From positions 930,001-994,000 of the forward strand of contig BCGN01000001.1 of the NCBI GenBank assembly GCA_001599295.1: a DNA stretch of 64,000 bases, given 5' to 3'. The translations under genes were made by a program, and so were the position numbers. The notes below the pieces were generated by a model. It made no database searches. It saw only the letters and a list, made by a program, of their open reading frames with translations, and had not been told where the DNA came from. Positions 1-10,556 of this stretch are shown piece after piece. Position 1 is the stretch's first letter. The number at the start of each line of letters is the position of its first letter. The stretch comes from Sporopachydermia quercuum. Its lineage: Eukaryota > Ascomycota > Sporopachydermiomycetes > Sporopachydermiales > Sporopachydermiaceae.

Positions 1-1180
1 ACATGGTTTAGATTTTGTTTCATTGATCACGAACTGATCAAGGAATCATAAAGCTTACAGGTAGTGGGTAAAGTATGTAAAAAATCAAATGAATAACCAG
101 TTATCTAGAATGCTCTAGGCCTCTTACTTCCAATCAAACATGCTCAGCCTAACTACACTACCAGCAATCTGATCAAAGGTCAATTCATACGCCATTTCCC
201 CAGTTCTTTATCAACTTTAAATCTGATATGGTCTCGTTCTCAGAGCCTTGCAATGATTATTGTTCTCGTAAAATATACTGTACCATTCTAATCAGCTTAA
301 TACTNTAGCAGATTAGCAAAATCTTGACTTTTCAAGAAGACTTCCGCACGCTATTAAGGTTCGATATGCCTCCATAAACTTTATTCTCGAACTTAATATT
401 GTTCGTGTTCACATTTGGCAAAGACTCTCTCACATCATAGGGTCTTGCACAATTCTCATTAAAAGAGACTCTTATTGTAATTGAAAACCGTTCCCCTTTT
501 TCCTAATACGGCATTATCCTCTGTCACTTATTAACCATTGATTCAATAGGGTCTGGATCAAATTCTCGACATTACCTCTTTTGGGAAAGTTACAAAATAA
601 ATATGTGTGAATGGAGAACATTTGGTTTCAAAAAAGTATGTCTACTCAAAAACAGTTGTTTCCTTCCAAAAATCCCTTTATTATTTTCATTTTAATTTTA
701 TGAAAGCTCTCTTTACTTCATCTTTTTCTAATATATGAGGTTGCTTTTGAAAAGGAATATTAATTAGGAAGAGCACTTCAAATTCTGAGTTAGTTTAACT
801 GTATAGAATCAAGTTCACCGAAAGCATTTGATTGATCACCAAAAGCGTGTCTCCTTTGAAGATATATAGACTATTACTAAGTCAGAAAGAAGAAAAGAGA
901 ACCCCAAACAAAACAATAAAATAGCGGAAGAACATTGATCAAACGCTCATTTTCGACATCAATATCTATAAACGCTCTATTGGAGTTCCCAGTCGAGGCA
1001 ACAATCGAATAACAATTAGTAAAAACGGTACACTGACCCTTATACAATCATTTATCGAAACTGCTAATTGAATTCACTGTTGATTCACATATAACTGAGG
1101 GCAAAGTGCAAATTATCTTGAATCAAAGACAAATTGAAACTTTCACTTTTCTGCAAACAACATAGAACAACTCTAACAAT
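1..1180. other. Upstream region of the mucin gene, no gene seen
   Basis: AT-rich non-coding sequence with one N. I see no long frame on either strand and no tRNA-type internal promoter. It presumably holds the promoter and 5' leader of the mucin gene that starts at 1181, but I could not assign a TATA box or a factor site with confidence. Confidence 0.5.
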
Positions 1181-3700
1181 ATGAAGGCGTCATCTTTATT
1201 ACTATCAGGTCTCCAATTGACAACTGTGGCTTATGCCTTTTCCTTCCCTAATATCTTTGGTGGCGCACAAGATGAAACAACATCATTAGAAATAACACAA
1301 GCCGAGAGGAACAGCCTTTTTTACTCAAATAGAACTTCAGGAGTCCAAGAATTTTCTGAAGTTCAATCAACTATCACAAAACAAATTTCAATAACGTTAT
1401 CTCAATCAGGAACTGAAGAAACATCAACCAAATCTGGTGATTCCCTAGATGACAGTGACGAAGTGTTCTATGATATCTCAAGTGATATAGCAGTTTTCCC
1501 AACAGCAAGCCAAGCTGAACTTGAAGGAAGTAGCAGTAGTAGTAGTAGTTCGCGCGAGGCAACTGTTTCTTCAAGTGATGTAACTCATACCATAACTACT
1601 ATCGAAATCACGGATATCAATACTGACTATTCTCAGCCTACTGACTTACCCATTTCTTCCACTGATGAAGACGATGAAGACGATGAAGACGATGAAGATG
1701 GATTCGGAACTTTTACATCTGAAAGTCTATTTGCTTCAAGTATTTCCACAGAGCAGGAATACACCGAAACCTCAGTTATTGAACCCACCGAAAGTTCAAG
1801 TAAAGAGCCAGATGTGAGCTTCACAGATGTGCCTGTTGTATCAACAACAGAAATGCCTATTGAATCATCAACAGAAATGCCTATTGTCTCATCATCAACA
1901 GAGGTTCCTATCATATCTTCATCAACTGTGGAACCTGTTGTATCAACAACAGAAATGCCTATTGAATCATCAACAGAGATGCCTATTGTATCATCATCAA
2001 CAGAGGTTCCTATCATATCTTCATCAACTGTGGAACCTGTCATTAGTTCAATTGAGGAACCTACCGTCACTCCAACTGAAGAGCCAATTGTTAATCCGAC
2101 AGAGGAACCCACGGAAACAGAGGAACCAGTCATTTCGACTGAGAAACCATCCACAGTTTCAACAGAAGTACCTGTGCCTAGTACTACGGAGGGACCGACA
2201 GAAAGCTCTACTAAAGTGATTCAACTTATTACTACTGCCGGCGAAAATACCCCTGAAACCACATTTATCCCCGTGGGAACTGAAGAAAGTACAACATCTT
2301 CAAAACTTCCAGTTGTATCTTCTGCTGTCTCCGAACCTCAACCCAAACTTCCATCGACATCAGAAGAACCTATTACTATCTCAAAAATTTCTGTCATTGC
2401 TGATCCATCAACAACTGCCGAAATCTCAGAAATTGCGAGTAGCGGTACAACAGCTGAACCTGTACCATCTTCAACTTCAAATGCTATTATAGAAGAATCT
2501 TCTCTTCTCTCGTTATCTCCTTCTACATCAGCCCAAGAAGTTTCAGAAACACTTACTCCTCCTCCTTCGCCAACCAAAACCCTTACTACTGCCAAAAGCA
2601 CGTCTACTTTATCATCAGCATCAGCAACAGGTACAGCAACTGAATGGTTACCAGAAGCAATTATAACACAGCTTTCTACCTCGGCTTCTCAGACAACTGG
2701 AGAAACTGCAGCTGTGACTGGTTTACCTAAAGTAATTGCTCCTAATGCGAACGTTGAATCACCGAATAACTCATCTGTTATTGGTTTGGCATTCCGGTCT
2801 GCTTTGAACTATCGCTTCCTCTACGAAAATCCATTATCAGTAGCACAGATTTTCCAATATTTACCAAAGGCTTTGAGCTATCCGTTCCAAGAGGTTATTG
2901 ATGTCAATAATCTATCGAATTATTTGCTTGTTTCAGAATTAGTTCCTTATACTGCCAATGATCTAGAATATATTGTTGCTGTTGCTAATATATATTTCCC
3001 GAAGGAGCTCATTCCCTCCTTACAAGCACAACTAGTGAATGAATCATCTCCATTGTACAACAATCCTAGTAGCACACAAAGTACTTTGATATCACTGATT
3101 GATACAAGGTTTTCGATTTCGGATTTGACTTCAGTTTCAGCCGATACACGTGGTGCCAATTCAGAATCCAGAACAGGAGACTCATCAAATAATGATTCCG
3201 ATGGTGAGGAGAATGGAAACTCAACTGAAGGCTCCTCCCAAGTTTTAGGCTCTATGGATTCAGCTTGGTCAAAAGCCTCTGCTGGAACCACTGGTGGTGT
3301 TTCTGGCTCGTCGTCTTCGTCATCGTCGAAAACTATTGCCGTAACTGTTGGTACTGTTGGTGGTGTAACTGTCTATGCAGTTATTGTCTGGTTGATTATT
3401 CGTCGTCGGAAGGCTAAAAAGAGAGCAGAATTGGAAAAGAAGCTACAGCAAGAAGAAAGCGAAAACAATGATAGTTATAGTTTCTACCACGATGAAAAAT
3501 CACAACATTCTGCTGAATCTAGAGATAGTGATGAAGTTAAAAGTAATCATACTGTGGCCACTTCAGTTTCTGAAAAGTTCAGAAGAAGCATCTTGGGACT
3601 AAATGTTTTCAAGACTCACAATTCAAATAACAGTGCCTCAAGTGTGATTCCTTCAATTTCATACCCAATAAACTCTGAAAACTCTCTTGGCTGGGTTTAA
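1181..3700 (+). CDS. MSB2: Msb2-like signalling mucin, single-pass membrane protein
   Basis: The 839-residue protein starts with a signal peptide (about residues 1-19, ending VAYA). A long Ser/Thr/Pro-rich ectodomain follows, with an Asp/Glu tract near 160-172 and a tandem 34-residue repeat near 220-287. A folded, non-repetitive block at about 530-650 (YRFLYEN, QIFQYLPKALSYPF, YFPKELIPSLQAQL, SPLYNNP) resembles the Hkr1-Msb2 homology region next to the membrane. One transmembrane helix lies at about 717-738, followed by RRRKAKKR and a tail of about 100 residues. In Saccharomyces, Msb2 senses surface stress and signals through Cdc42 to the filamentation and HOG MAPK pathways. The mucin architecture is seen directly; the Msb2 name rests on remembered similarity of the membrane-proximal block, and Hkr1 or another wall mucin is possible. 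Confidence 0.62.
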   Translation: MKASSLLLSGLQLTTVAYAFSFPNIFGGAQDETTSLEITQAERNSLFYSNRTSGVQEFSEVQSTITKQISITLSQSGTEETSTKSGDSLDDSDEVFYDISSDIAVFPTASQAELEGSSSSSSSSREATVSSSDVTHTITTIEITDINTDYSQPTDLPISSTDEDDEDDEDDEDGFGTFTSESLFASSISTEQEYTETSVIEPTESSSKEPDVSFTDVPVVSTTEMPIESSTEMPIVSSSTEVPIISSSTVEPVVSTTEMPIESSTEMPIVSSSTEVPIISSSTVEPVISSIEEPTVTPTEEPIVNPTEEPTETEEPVISTEKPSTVSTEVPVPSTTEGPTESSTKVIQLITTAGENTPETTFIPVGTEESTTSSKLPVVSSAVSEPQPKLPSTSEEPITISKISVIADPSTTAEISEIASSGTTAEPVPSSTSNAIIEESSLLSLSPSTSAQEVSETLTPPPSPTKTLTTAKSTSTLSSASATGTATEWLPEAIITQLSTSASQTTGETAAVTGLPKVIAPNANVESPNNSSVIGLAFRSALNYRFLYENPLSVAQIFQYLPKALSYPFQEVIDVNNLSNYLLVSELVPYTANDLEYIVAVANIYFPKELIPSLQAQLVNESSPLYNNPSSTQSTLISLIDTRFSISDLTSVSADTRGANSESRTGDSSNNDSDGEENGNSTEGSSQVLGSMDSAWSKASAGTTGGVSGSSSSSSSKTIAVTVGTVGGVTVYAVIVWLIIRRRKAKKRAELEKKLQQEESENNDSYSFYHDEKSQHSAESRDSDEVKSNHTVATSVSEKFRRSILGLNVFKTHNSNNSASSVIPSISYPINSENSLGWV
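1838..2041 (+). repeat. Two tandem 102-bp units inside the mucin gene
   Basis: Two adjacent copies, 1838-1939 and 1940-2041, are nearly identical; I count two internal mismatches plus the terminal base. Each codes for 34 residues rich in Ser, Thr, Glu and Pro. The 3n length keeps the frame, as expected for length-variable mucin repeats. Confidence 0.85.
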
Positions 3701-4228
3701 CCAACATAACACTTTGAAGCAATTGATGCATGTTTTGATGACTATGCTCTTTTCACTTCTCAACCTTGTATATTAGTTTATTATATATTAAAAGAATACA
3801 TATTTTTGTACTATTAGTTCTCATATCCTATTGTAAGCATGTATACTTACTTATACTAACATTTAGTTATTATACTGCCTGAGTGTATTTGCTTTGGTTT
3901 TTATCTACTTCGTCTTATATCGCATACGTCACATGACAAGCAAAATTTAAATTCCTGCTCAAACATGCATATTTTAAGCACCTTATTTATTCCAGATTAC
4001 ATAATCTGAATATGATCCCTATTCTCATCTCCCCACTGATAAGAATTCATTCTCCCTTTGCTAAGACATCCTGGTGGTTTTGCTCCATAATAACTCAACC
4101 CTTATAATCTACGCATCCATTGTTTTTGCTGGTNCAATCATCAATATAAACGAAACAACTGATCCACAATCCACCTTTATTGGATTGATCAACTGGTTTT
4201 TTGATAAAAGTTTCATTTTCCTGCAAGT
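3701..4228. other. Intergenic region, mucin gene to BRO1
   Basis: This stretch holds the 3' end of the mucin gene, with TATATA-type sequences near 3769-3810 that could serve 3'-end formation, and the BRO1 promoter. A palindromic E-box lies at 3928-3937. No coding potential is seen. Confidence 0.5.
3928..3937. promoter_or_regulatory. E-box of the Cbf1/CDEI type, GTCACATGAC
   Basis: GTCACATGAC is palindromic around CACATG and matches RTCACRTG, the Cbf1 (CDEI) consensus. It lies about 290 bases before the BRO1 start. Binding is inferred from the motif only, and no CDEIII-like element is visible beside it, so a point centromere is not indicated. Confidence 0.35.
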
Positions 4229-7003
4229 ATGAAATCGTCTCCTATGATATGTCTTAATCTTAAGACTACTGACGATGTAGACTGGACAACACCTCTTAGA
4301 AGGTACATAGCCAGAATATATGGCTCTTACGATTCATTTGTAGAAGAAACAGTAGAAATGAATAAGATGCGGCAAGATATGAGAGGTGCAGGTAAAGATA
4401 GTACAGGAGCAGATATTCTATTGAAGTACTTTATGCAATTAGAACTCTTGGACCTTAGAGTACCTATAGAGAAGCAAGGGTGCAATATTGTGTTTACCTG
4501 GTATGATAGTATGAATCATAAAAGTGCAAGCCAGCATTCTCTAGCATTTGAAAAAGCGTCAACATTGTTTAATTTGGCTGNAGTTTATTCTCATATTGGC
4601 TCGGATACTGATGATCTGAAATTAGCATATCAATCATTTCAAACAGCTGCTGGTATATTTGCTTTCATAGCGGAAAATTTCCTACACGCTCCTAGTACTG
4701 ATTTACATCAAGAGACAGTCAAAGCATTGAACAAGTTACTAATTGCTCAAGCTCAAGAAGTTTTTGTCTCTAGACTACTAGCTGAAGGTACAGGAAAGAA
4801 GACATTAGTTGCAAAACTAGCTAAAGGATGTAGTACTTTATATTCTAGTGCTGCTGATCTACTGGAAAAAGTAGTATTTGATAGTTGGGCTCCTTATTCA
4901 TGGAAATCTTATTGCCAAACCAAATCGCAGTACTATTTAGCTATTGCTTTTCATCAACAAGCACTTGCTGTTTCTGAGACTAAACCTGGTGAAGCTATTG
5001 CATATCTCTCATTAGCTAAAACTGCAATGACTGAAGCGTTATCAAAACCTGTACCAAGTGAATTCTCAACTTTTTCTGAGACCATTAAAAACTCTTCTGA
5101 AACATTGAATCATGATACAACCGCGTTGGAGAAAGACAATGATTTTATTTTTCATGCTGTAGTTCCTCCTACTACTGCTCTACCTGAATTAGCAGGTGTG
5201 GAAGCAGCTAAACCTACAAATTTCAGAGAAACTGGAATGGAAGTGAAAATCAAGGATATTTTTGAGAAATTGATTCCTTTGTCAGTGCACGAAAAATCAA
5301 GTTTATACTCTGAAGAACAAGCTAAGCTTATTAGAAGCGAAGGTGAAAAACTGGAAATTGCTGATCAAGAGTTAGTTTCTGTGTTAGAGTATTTGGACCT
5401 TCCTAATAGTTTGAACGAGATTAGAAGATCTCTCAATGGAGAAACCGCTGAGAATGAATTCTATAGTTTGCAACATAGTTCTGATGTTGACTCTAAAGTA
5501 ATTTCTTGGGCAACCGAAGTTCACAATGGACCTGTGGTATCATTAACCAAGTTATCAACTACTAGGAACAAGTGTCTCACAGTTATACAGAATGCGAAAA
5601 GTGCTCTAATAAATGAGGAAGATGAGTATAACTCGATGAAAGCAAAATATAGTAATAAATGGACTCAAGGACCATCTTCTTACTACAATAGTACTTTGTT
5701 CACTGATTTGACTAAAGCAACTCAAAGCTTAGCGGACGCTACTGATTCAGATCGTCAATTGGAAAGAATGCTTGGTGACAATCAAAAGTTCATTGATATA
5801 CTTCAAGCTGGGCCTGATAATGATGTTTTAGTTAATATGTTCCAAGATGCTAAATCTGCAACCAAAAATAATAGTAGTTCTAATACATCTGCTAGTATCA
5901 ATCTATTGGATTTAGGACCCACCAATCCTACGGAAAGCGCTAATGGTAAAATAGATGCAGTTGAGAAAATCCTAGTTGACTTGAATCTACTAAAGAAAGA
6001 ACGCGATACAACGTNCAAAGAGTTAAAGGAAAAAGTTCATTGTGATGACATCTCGGACAAACTGATTCTTAGTAAACGAGAAGATGGGGCAGAAGAAAAG
6101 CTCTTTAAGGAAGCTTTGAGTAAATTTGATCCTTATGTTAATAGACTGGCTGCCTCAGTGTATAAGCAAGAAGAAGATCTGAAACAACTGAAAGATCTCT
6201 GGAAACAGATATTGAGTGATAGTAAAGTGAAAGACTCTAGAGCTAACTATCTTGCTAGCAAACAGAAATACAAGCAGCTAGTTGATCGGTTTGGGAGAGC
6301 TTATGAAGTATGGAAGCAATCGCAAAGCGGATACAGTAATGGGCTGGAATTCTATGAGAATTTATATTCATTTGTTGATTCAGTGAATAATAATGTTAGT
6401 AAGTTTGTTGCTAGTAGAAGAAACGAAGGATTAAATCTAGTGCAGACAATTGAATCGGCGGAGCATCCACCAACAAGACCAATTGATCTAAGTCATGATT
6501 TTCAGAATTTAGGTATCTCTGGTGTTAATTCTAGCAGTAATAGTAATATCAATAATAGGATCACTATGAACAACAGCCCAGCACCTCCTGTTGNTAGCTT
6601 TAATACCAGATCGTCACCACAAGTTCCACCTATTCCTCAAAAGCCTTCATACAATGCACCTGTTTACTCATCACATGTTCAATGGAATGTTCAACAACCT
6701 CCTGCCCCACCTGGACCTCCCAGTGCTCCTCCAGCAGGTCACTATCAAACGTTCAATCCAGCTTTACCAGCTTTACCAGCTAAGCCTCCACAGCCACCGG
6801 TCAATGCTCTGCCTGGTTCTTTCAACCAGCAGTATTCTGGTGCTTATAGTGGCGCCCAATCACATTATGCAACTCCTTCTACATATAATAACGATATGTA
6901 TAATGGAAATCCTAATGATAACCATACTGGCAATCAGAATCCTAATAGGTTTAATCAAGGGTCTAATCCAACTTATGCGCAACCATATGATCCTTATAGG
7001 TGA
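4229..7003 (+). CDS. BRO1: Bro1, ESCRT-associated vacuolar sorting protein
   Basis: A 924-residue protein with the Alix/Bro1 layout. The N-terminal BRO1 domain covers about 1-390 (FTWYDS, SLAFEKASTLFNLA, WKSYCQTKSQYYLAIA), followed by an alpha-helical V domain to about 740 and a Pro-rich tail from about 790 (PPIPQKP, PPAPPGPPSAPP) ending in an Asn/Tyr/Gln-rich tail. In yeast, Bro1 binds Snf7 (ESCRT-III) on endosomes and recruits the deubiquitinase Doa4. Yeast Bro1 is 844 residues. Rim20/PalA shares the BRO1 domain but is shorter and lacks such a long Pro-rich tail, so Bro1 is the better call. Three N bases each affect one codon only. The ATG at 4229 begins the family-like sequence KSSPMICLNLKTTDDVDW. 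Confidence 0.9.
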   Translation: MKSSPMICLNLKTTDDVDWTTPLRRYIARIYGSYDSFVEETVEMNKMRQDMRGAGKDSTGADILLKYFMQLELLDLRVPIEKQGCNIVFTWYDSMNHKSASQHSLAFEKASTLFNLAXVYSHIGSDTDDLKLAYQSFQTAAGIFAFIAENFLHAPSTDLHQETVKALNKLLIAQAQEVFVSRLLAEGTGKKTLVAKLAKGCSTLYSSAADLLEKVVFDSWAPYSWKSYCQTKSQYYLAIAFHQQALAVSETKPGEAIAYLSLAKTAMTEALSKPVPSEFSTFSETIKNSSETLNHDTTALEKDNDFIFHAVVPPTTALPELAGVEAAKPTNFRETGMEVKIKDIFEKLIPLSVHEKSSLYSEEQAKLIRSEGEKLEIADQELVSVLEYLDLPNSLNEIRRSLNGETAENEFYSLQHSSDVDSKVISWATEVHNGPVVSLTKLSTTRNKCLTVIQNAKSALINEEDEYNSMKAKYSNKWTQGPSSYYNSTLFTDLTKATQSLADATDSDRQLERMLGDNQKFIDILQAGPDNDVLVNMFQDAKSATKNNSSSNTSASINLLDLGPTNPTESANGKIDAVEKILVDLNLLKKERDTTXKELKEKVHCDDISDKLILSKREDGAEEKLFKEALSKFDPYVNRLAASVYKQEEDLKQLKDLWKQILSDSKVKDSRANYLASKQKYKQLVDRFGRAYEVWKQSQSGYSNGLEFYENLYSFVDSVNNNVSKFVASRRNEGLNLVQTIESAEHPPTRPIDLSHDFQNLGISGVNSSSNSNINNRITMNNSPAPPVXSFNTRSSPQVPPIPQKPSYNAPVYSSHVQWNVQQPPAPPGPPSAPPAGHYQTFNPALPALPAKPPQPPVNALPGSFNQQYSGAYSGAQSHYATPSTYNNDMYNGNPNDNHTGNQNPNRFNQGSNPTYAQPYDPYR

Positions 7004-7066
7004 ATGTTGAAAGATTGTTTTGTCTGATTCTTTTTTGGAGAATAGTGATAGTGTTGGTTGTCCTAT

Positions 7067-7090
7067 TATATATATATATATCTATATATA
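7067..7090. repeat. TA dinucleotide tract after BRO1
   Basis: An almost uninterrupted TA run lies 64 bases after the BRO1 stop. UA-rich tracts of this kind act as efficiency elements for 3'-end formation in yeasts, and this one sits in the interval between the convergent genes BRO1 and SEN54. The role is inferred. Confidence 0.5.
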
Positions 7091-7336
7091 AGTTTGTATG
7101 TATGTGGTGACAAAATATGAGTTTACCCTTTTCTTTTATTTTGGTTTTTTCTCATTAGTGAAATTTTTTGCTGGTGTAAATTATATCATATATACTAGGC
7201 ATGTAATTATCATTATTATATACATCATAAATACAATTTATATACTTCTGTTTCTATTTCCATTCATATTACACCCATGTTGATCATCATCATAATCATC
7301 ATATGACTTATAAGACTCGTAAGACTCTCTCAATAC

Positions 7337-8725
7337 TCACTTTCTTCTATTCCTATTAAACCGTTTACCACCTTTACCTGTGAGATTTGACGAATTACTA
7401 CTATATACAACTTCATCAGAAAACCCTGGTTCGCTCACACGCATAAAACTAATAACTCCACAATCCACTATTGCTAAAATAACACTTCTCCACCCTTCTT
7501 TCAATCTGTTTGTCTGTACGCCAGTGTTTTTAGTTTTCTCGGAGATTTCAGCAAACGAAAACAGATGAAGTATTTCTTTCAAACATGGAATTTTTGTGTC
7601 TCTGACATTTGAAACAGACAATTGGAAATCCGGCGGTGGGGGATCGGATTTTTTGAATGTAGGTGTTGGTCTCCATATGTAATAATCAATCTTGAAATTT
7701 GATGAGAGACTAGGTGATAGTGATGAAGGTGTGTTGCTGACTATATTGTCATGAGGAGGATGATGAGCATCAATGATTCTGAGACTTTTGTATAATTGAT
7801 CTAAATGGTGGTTAGTAAATATTAGTCGATAATTAGCAACAGCATGCCAATATGACGTGTTCTATGTAAACAAGATGTCATCACAAGTAGTATTCATACC
7901 GTAATTTCTGTACTTGACATTAGTAGTATTAGCTTGATAAAAGGGGATTATTGAGAATCTTTGAGCAAAACTAGTAATTAACCAATGCCGAATGCTCAGA
8001 AAAGAAAAAAAGCGTGTCTTAATTGTTTGAAAGACTTTGAATTCGCCCAGAACTTGCCAGTATAAATAATTGAGTAGCTGATGTGTTGAAGATCTTCTTT
8101 TCGTGGTTTCCCGGTCCCCAGTCGATGTTATATCTGCTGTTCTCAAAATGCTTTTCCTTTTAGCGTTTGACACTGTAACTGTTTCTTCCCTAAGAACAAT
8201 ATATCCTAACCTTTTCAAATAACAGTACACAATATAATTATCTATCAGTTTGCTATCATCAAAAGCTAAGGCATAAACAGCCTCAACGCTTAAGTTTGTA
8301 TCAGAATCTTCCCATTTGCATTCTACACTTCCTCGTTCTACAAGATATAAAAGCTCTTCTGGCTCCAGCCATAATTCACCGGTACTATCTGCTTGTCCTA
8401 TTGCTTTGAAATGAGGACCACGTGGTCTATCGACTACTGCTTTATTCTTCTTCTCATACCATCTGGCTACGCAATGAGTTTTCTCGCCATGTTTACGATC
8501 ACCATTCAACGCTTGGATCATAGCATCTCTACTAGACTGTAAAATNCTCGATTGAACATTTGTTCCATCAGGAGCAAAATCTTTCTCTCCTCGCTTTGGA
8601 ATGGTGCCTGATCCTCCACTGACAGATGATAGATATCTCCAATCCTGCTGTTCATCACTTATATCGATGGTATCTGACTGTTTACCTATTATGGCGAATT
8701 CTGGATCTTTTTCCAAGAACGCCAT
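7337..8725 (-). CDS. SEN54: tRNA-splicing endonuclease subunit Sen54, two exons
   Basis: Exon 1 runs 8725-7900 and exon 2 7800-7337, giving 429 residues (yeast Sen54 is 467). Exon 1 carries the family signatures PKRGEKDFAPDGTN, GQADSTGELWLEPEE and LVERGS; exon 2 carries IDYYIWRPTPTFKKSDPPPPDFQ and GWRSVILAIVDCGVISF. Sen54 is a structural subunit of the heterotetrameric endonuclease that cuts introns from pre-tRNA. The intron (7801-7899) has donor GTATGA and TACTAAC eight bases before the TTTAG acceptor. It is 99 bases long and contains an in-frame TAG (7864-7862), so retention would remove the C-terminal half. The Met at 8725 was chosen because it starts shortly before the conserved acidic QQDW segment; the frame stays open upstream to 8941 but has no conserved look there. 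Confidence 0.88.
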
Positions 8726-10010
8726 TTTGGATGTTACTGGGACGCTATCTAATCTGTTGAAAGTGTTTTCTGAAAGTCTGATGGTTATTTGATGCTGACA
8801 TTCCGTTCTTTTAGTGACTGTAGAAGCAAGAAACAATAAAGGAAAATGATTTCTCATGTTGGAAGGAACATATTGCTTAAGTAATTTAGGTTTATTGTAT
8901 AGTAAGCTGTAGAGGAGTTTAACTCTAATTGATTCGTTCAAATGTCACGAGAAATATTCCAAGAAGAATAATGCGAACAAGAAATAGAATTATAATAGCA
9001 ATAGAAGAAGAGCATATATAAATATATAAAAACTTGTACCATTATCATATATTTGGATTTTGGCAGTTACCTGTTTATTTCTCTCGTGAAATGATTGACT
9101 TTGACCTAATTAATATGTGATGGCATCAGATCAATGAGAGAGGTTTGTCATCTAAGTGAAAAACCAAATTAAATCAAGACATAGAACTATATAATTTCAA
9201 TCAATAGATGATGAACTGAACTGATTCGATACTTATTACAAGAGTGTCCTATCAAACGATCCAAGATATCTTTCATTATTTCACTCAAGTGTAATTTACT
9301 TCTTTTCCTTTTGTAGTTATGCATTAATTCTCTATCTCCAATATATGCATATTCTCTCTTAAACGGTCTTAGCAGCTAGAATTCACATGACGAATATTTG
9401 TCTCTCTTGAATAGTTGTCACAATGAAAAATTAAACCTTATTTACGAACAGACACAATCTCACCCAAAAAGTTAGAAGTTTTAACTACTTCATGATTAGC
9501 ACACAAGAGAGAGTAATAGTTATCCTTCTTTTTTTTACATCAAGAAAGGATAAACAAGCATTTGATCTGTTATGATTCGATTAATATTTTGGGGTTAAAC
9601 TAAATCACTTTGTCTGTTGATGCCCGTTTTTGGAACCAATTCTTGATTCCTCCAGGGACTGAGAGACAGAACATTAGCATTATATGGGCCATCTTTTTTT
9701 TCAGTCTCTGAGTGACGACCTATCTATCAGCGGAGCTGGTACACTACTAGTAGTGGTATAAAAGAATTCGTACTAATAGCAATCATAATAGTCTATATAN
9801 AATCTGTCAGAGAATATATCAAGTTTTCAAGTTTAACCGACTTTTTGAGGGTAAGTGTTTGATTATTTGCAAATGAATAGGTTTCATAATGCATAGGGAT
9901 ACTTTTACTGACAATGAGATGATAAGGTAGCTGGGTGGAAACTGGATAGACGACAGGTGAGAGTTAGGGAGAAAGAAAGGAAGAAGAAGACTAGATATAA
10001 TATTACACCA
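8726..10010. other. Divergent SEN54/SGF11 interval
   Basis: About 1.3 kb between two divergent genes. The part next to SEN54 (8726-8941) stays open in the SEN54 frame but shows no family similarity and is probably leader. A TATA box with an adjacent palindrome occurs at 9742-9764. A GTAAGT at 9851 and TACTGAC near 9913 could bound a 5'-UTR intron before SGF11, which is weakly supported. No further gene seen. Confidence 0.45.
9742..9764 (+). promoter_or_regulatory. 14-bp palindrome abutting a TATA box before SGF11
   Basis: CACTACTAGTAGTG (9742-9755) is a perfect palindrome; one base later comes TATAAAAG (9757-9764). The pair lies about 250 bases before the SGF11 start. The TATA match is strong. 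The palindrome may bind a dimeric factor, but I know of no factor for it. Confidence 0.45.
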
Positions 10011-10556
10011 ATGTCATCAGAATTAGAAGAAATAGTGAGTTTTTATTTTTTCTTTCGCTTGTTGCTTATTTTGTATATTCATACTTGAATGTTAATACTT
10101 TTTGTTCTATGGATGCCTACCTTTATTAGAAACTGGTCTGGATTGGCTTTATGAGAGCAGATTGCTAACTAAATCTAGTCGATTTCGATTTTTCGAGATC
10201 TGTTAGTATCAATAACCCATGAAATAACTGCAGAGGCAATGCTAGAAGAACAAATACTAAGATCACGATATGGAGAAGTGCAAACAATAGAAGAAGCTAA
10301 AACTGAAGACGGATCATCAGATAGTAGAAGGGCACCTGGGAACAAGAAACAGAATAAGAATGGTGGACTACAAGAGGTAACAGGAAGGATAATATTCAAC
10401 TCACAGAATCTTAGTAGAGATATTTATGGGAATGAAAAATCAACTGATACGACGTACTTTCTTTGTAATAACTGTTCAAGGAAAGTTGCTGGAGGGAGAT
10501 ATGCGGCACATATTGATAGATGCTTAGGTGGTCGAAATGCAAGAAATAGAGCGTAG
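10011..10556 (+). CDS. SGF11: Sgf11, SAGA deubiquitinase-module subunit, two exons
   Basis: Exon 1 is 10011-10034 (MSSELEEI) and exon 2 10179-10556; both junctions are phase 0, and the product has 133 residues. The intron is 144 bases with donor GTGAGT and branch GCTAAC eight bases before the CTAG acceptor. An N-terminal helix (DLLVSITHEITAEAMLEEQILRSRYG) would pack in the Sgf11-Sus1-Sgf73 assembly. The C-terminal zinc finger reads CNNCSRKVAGGRYAAHIDRC, the C-x2-C-x11-H-x3-C Sgf11 finger that docks on the nucleosome acidic patch and activates Ubp8 for H2B deubiquitination. Yeast Sgf11 is 99 residues; the extra length is a linker rich in Lys, Asn and Gly. Confidence 0.88.

Noticed and set aside
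1633-2154. Minus-strand open frame opposite the mucin repeats
   Set aside because: It is the mirror of Ser/Thr-rich repeat codons and has no independent features.
7862-8941. SEN54 exon 1 as a complete 359-residue gene
   Set aside because: The frame begins at a non-ATG codon and ends at a TAG inside an intron; the conserved Sen54 C-terminus follows in exon 2.
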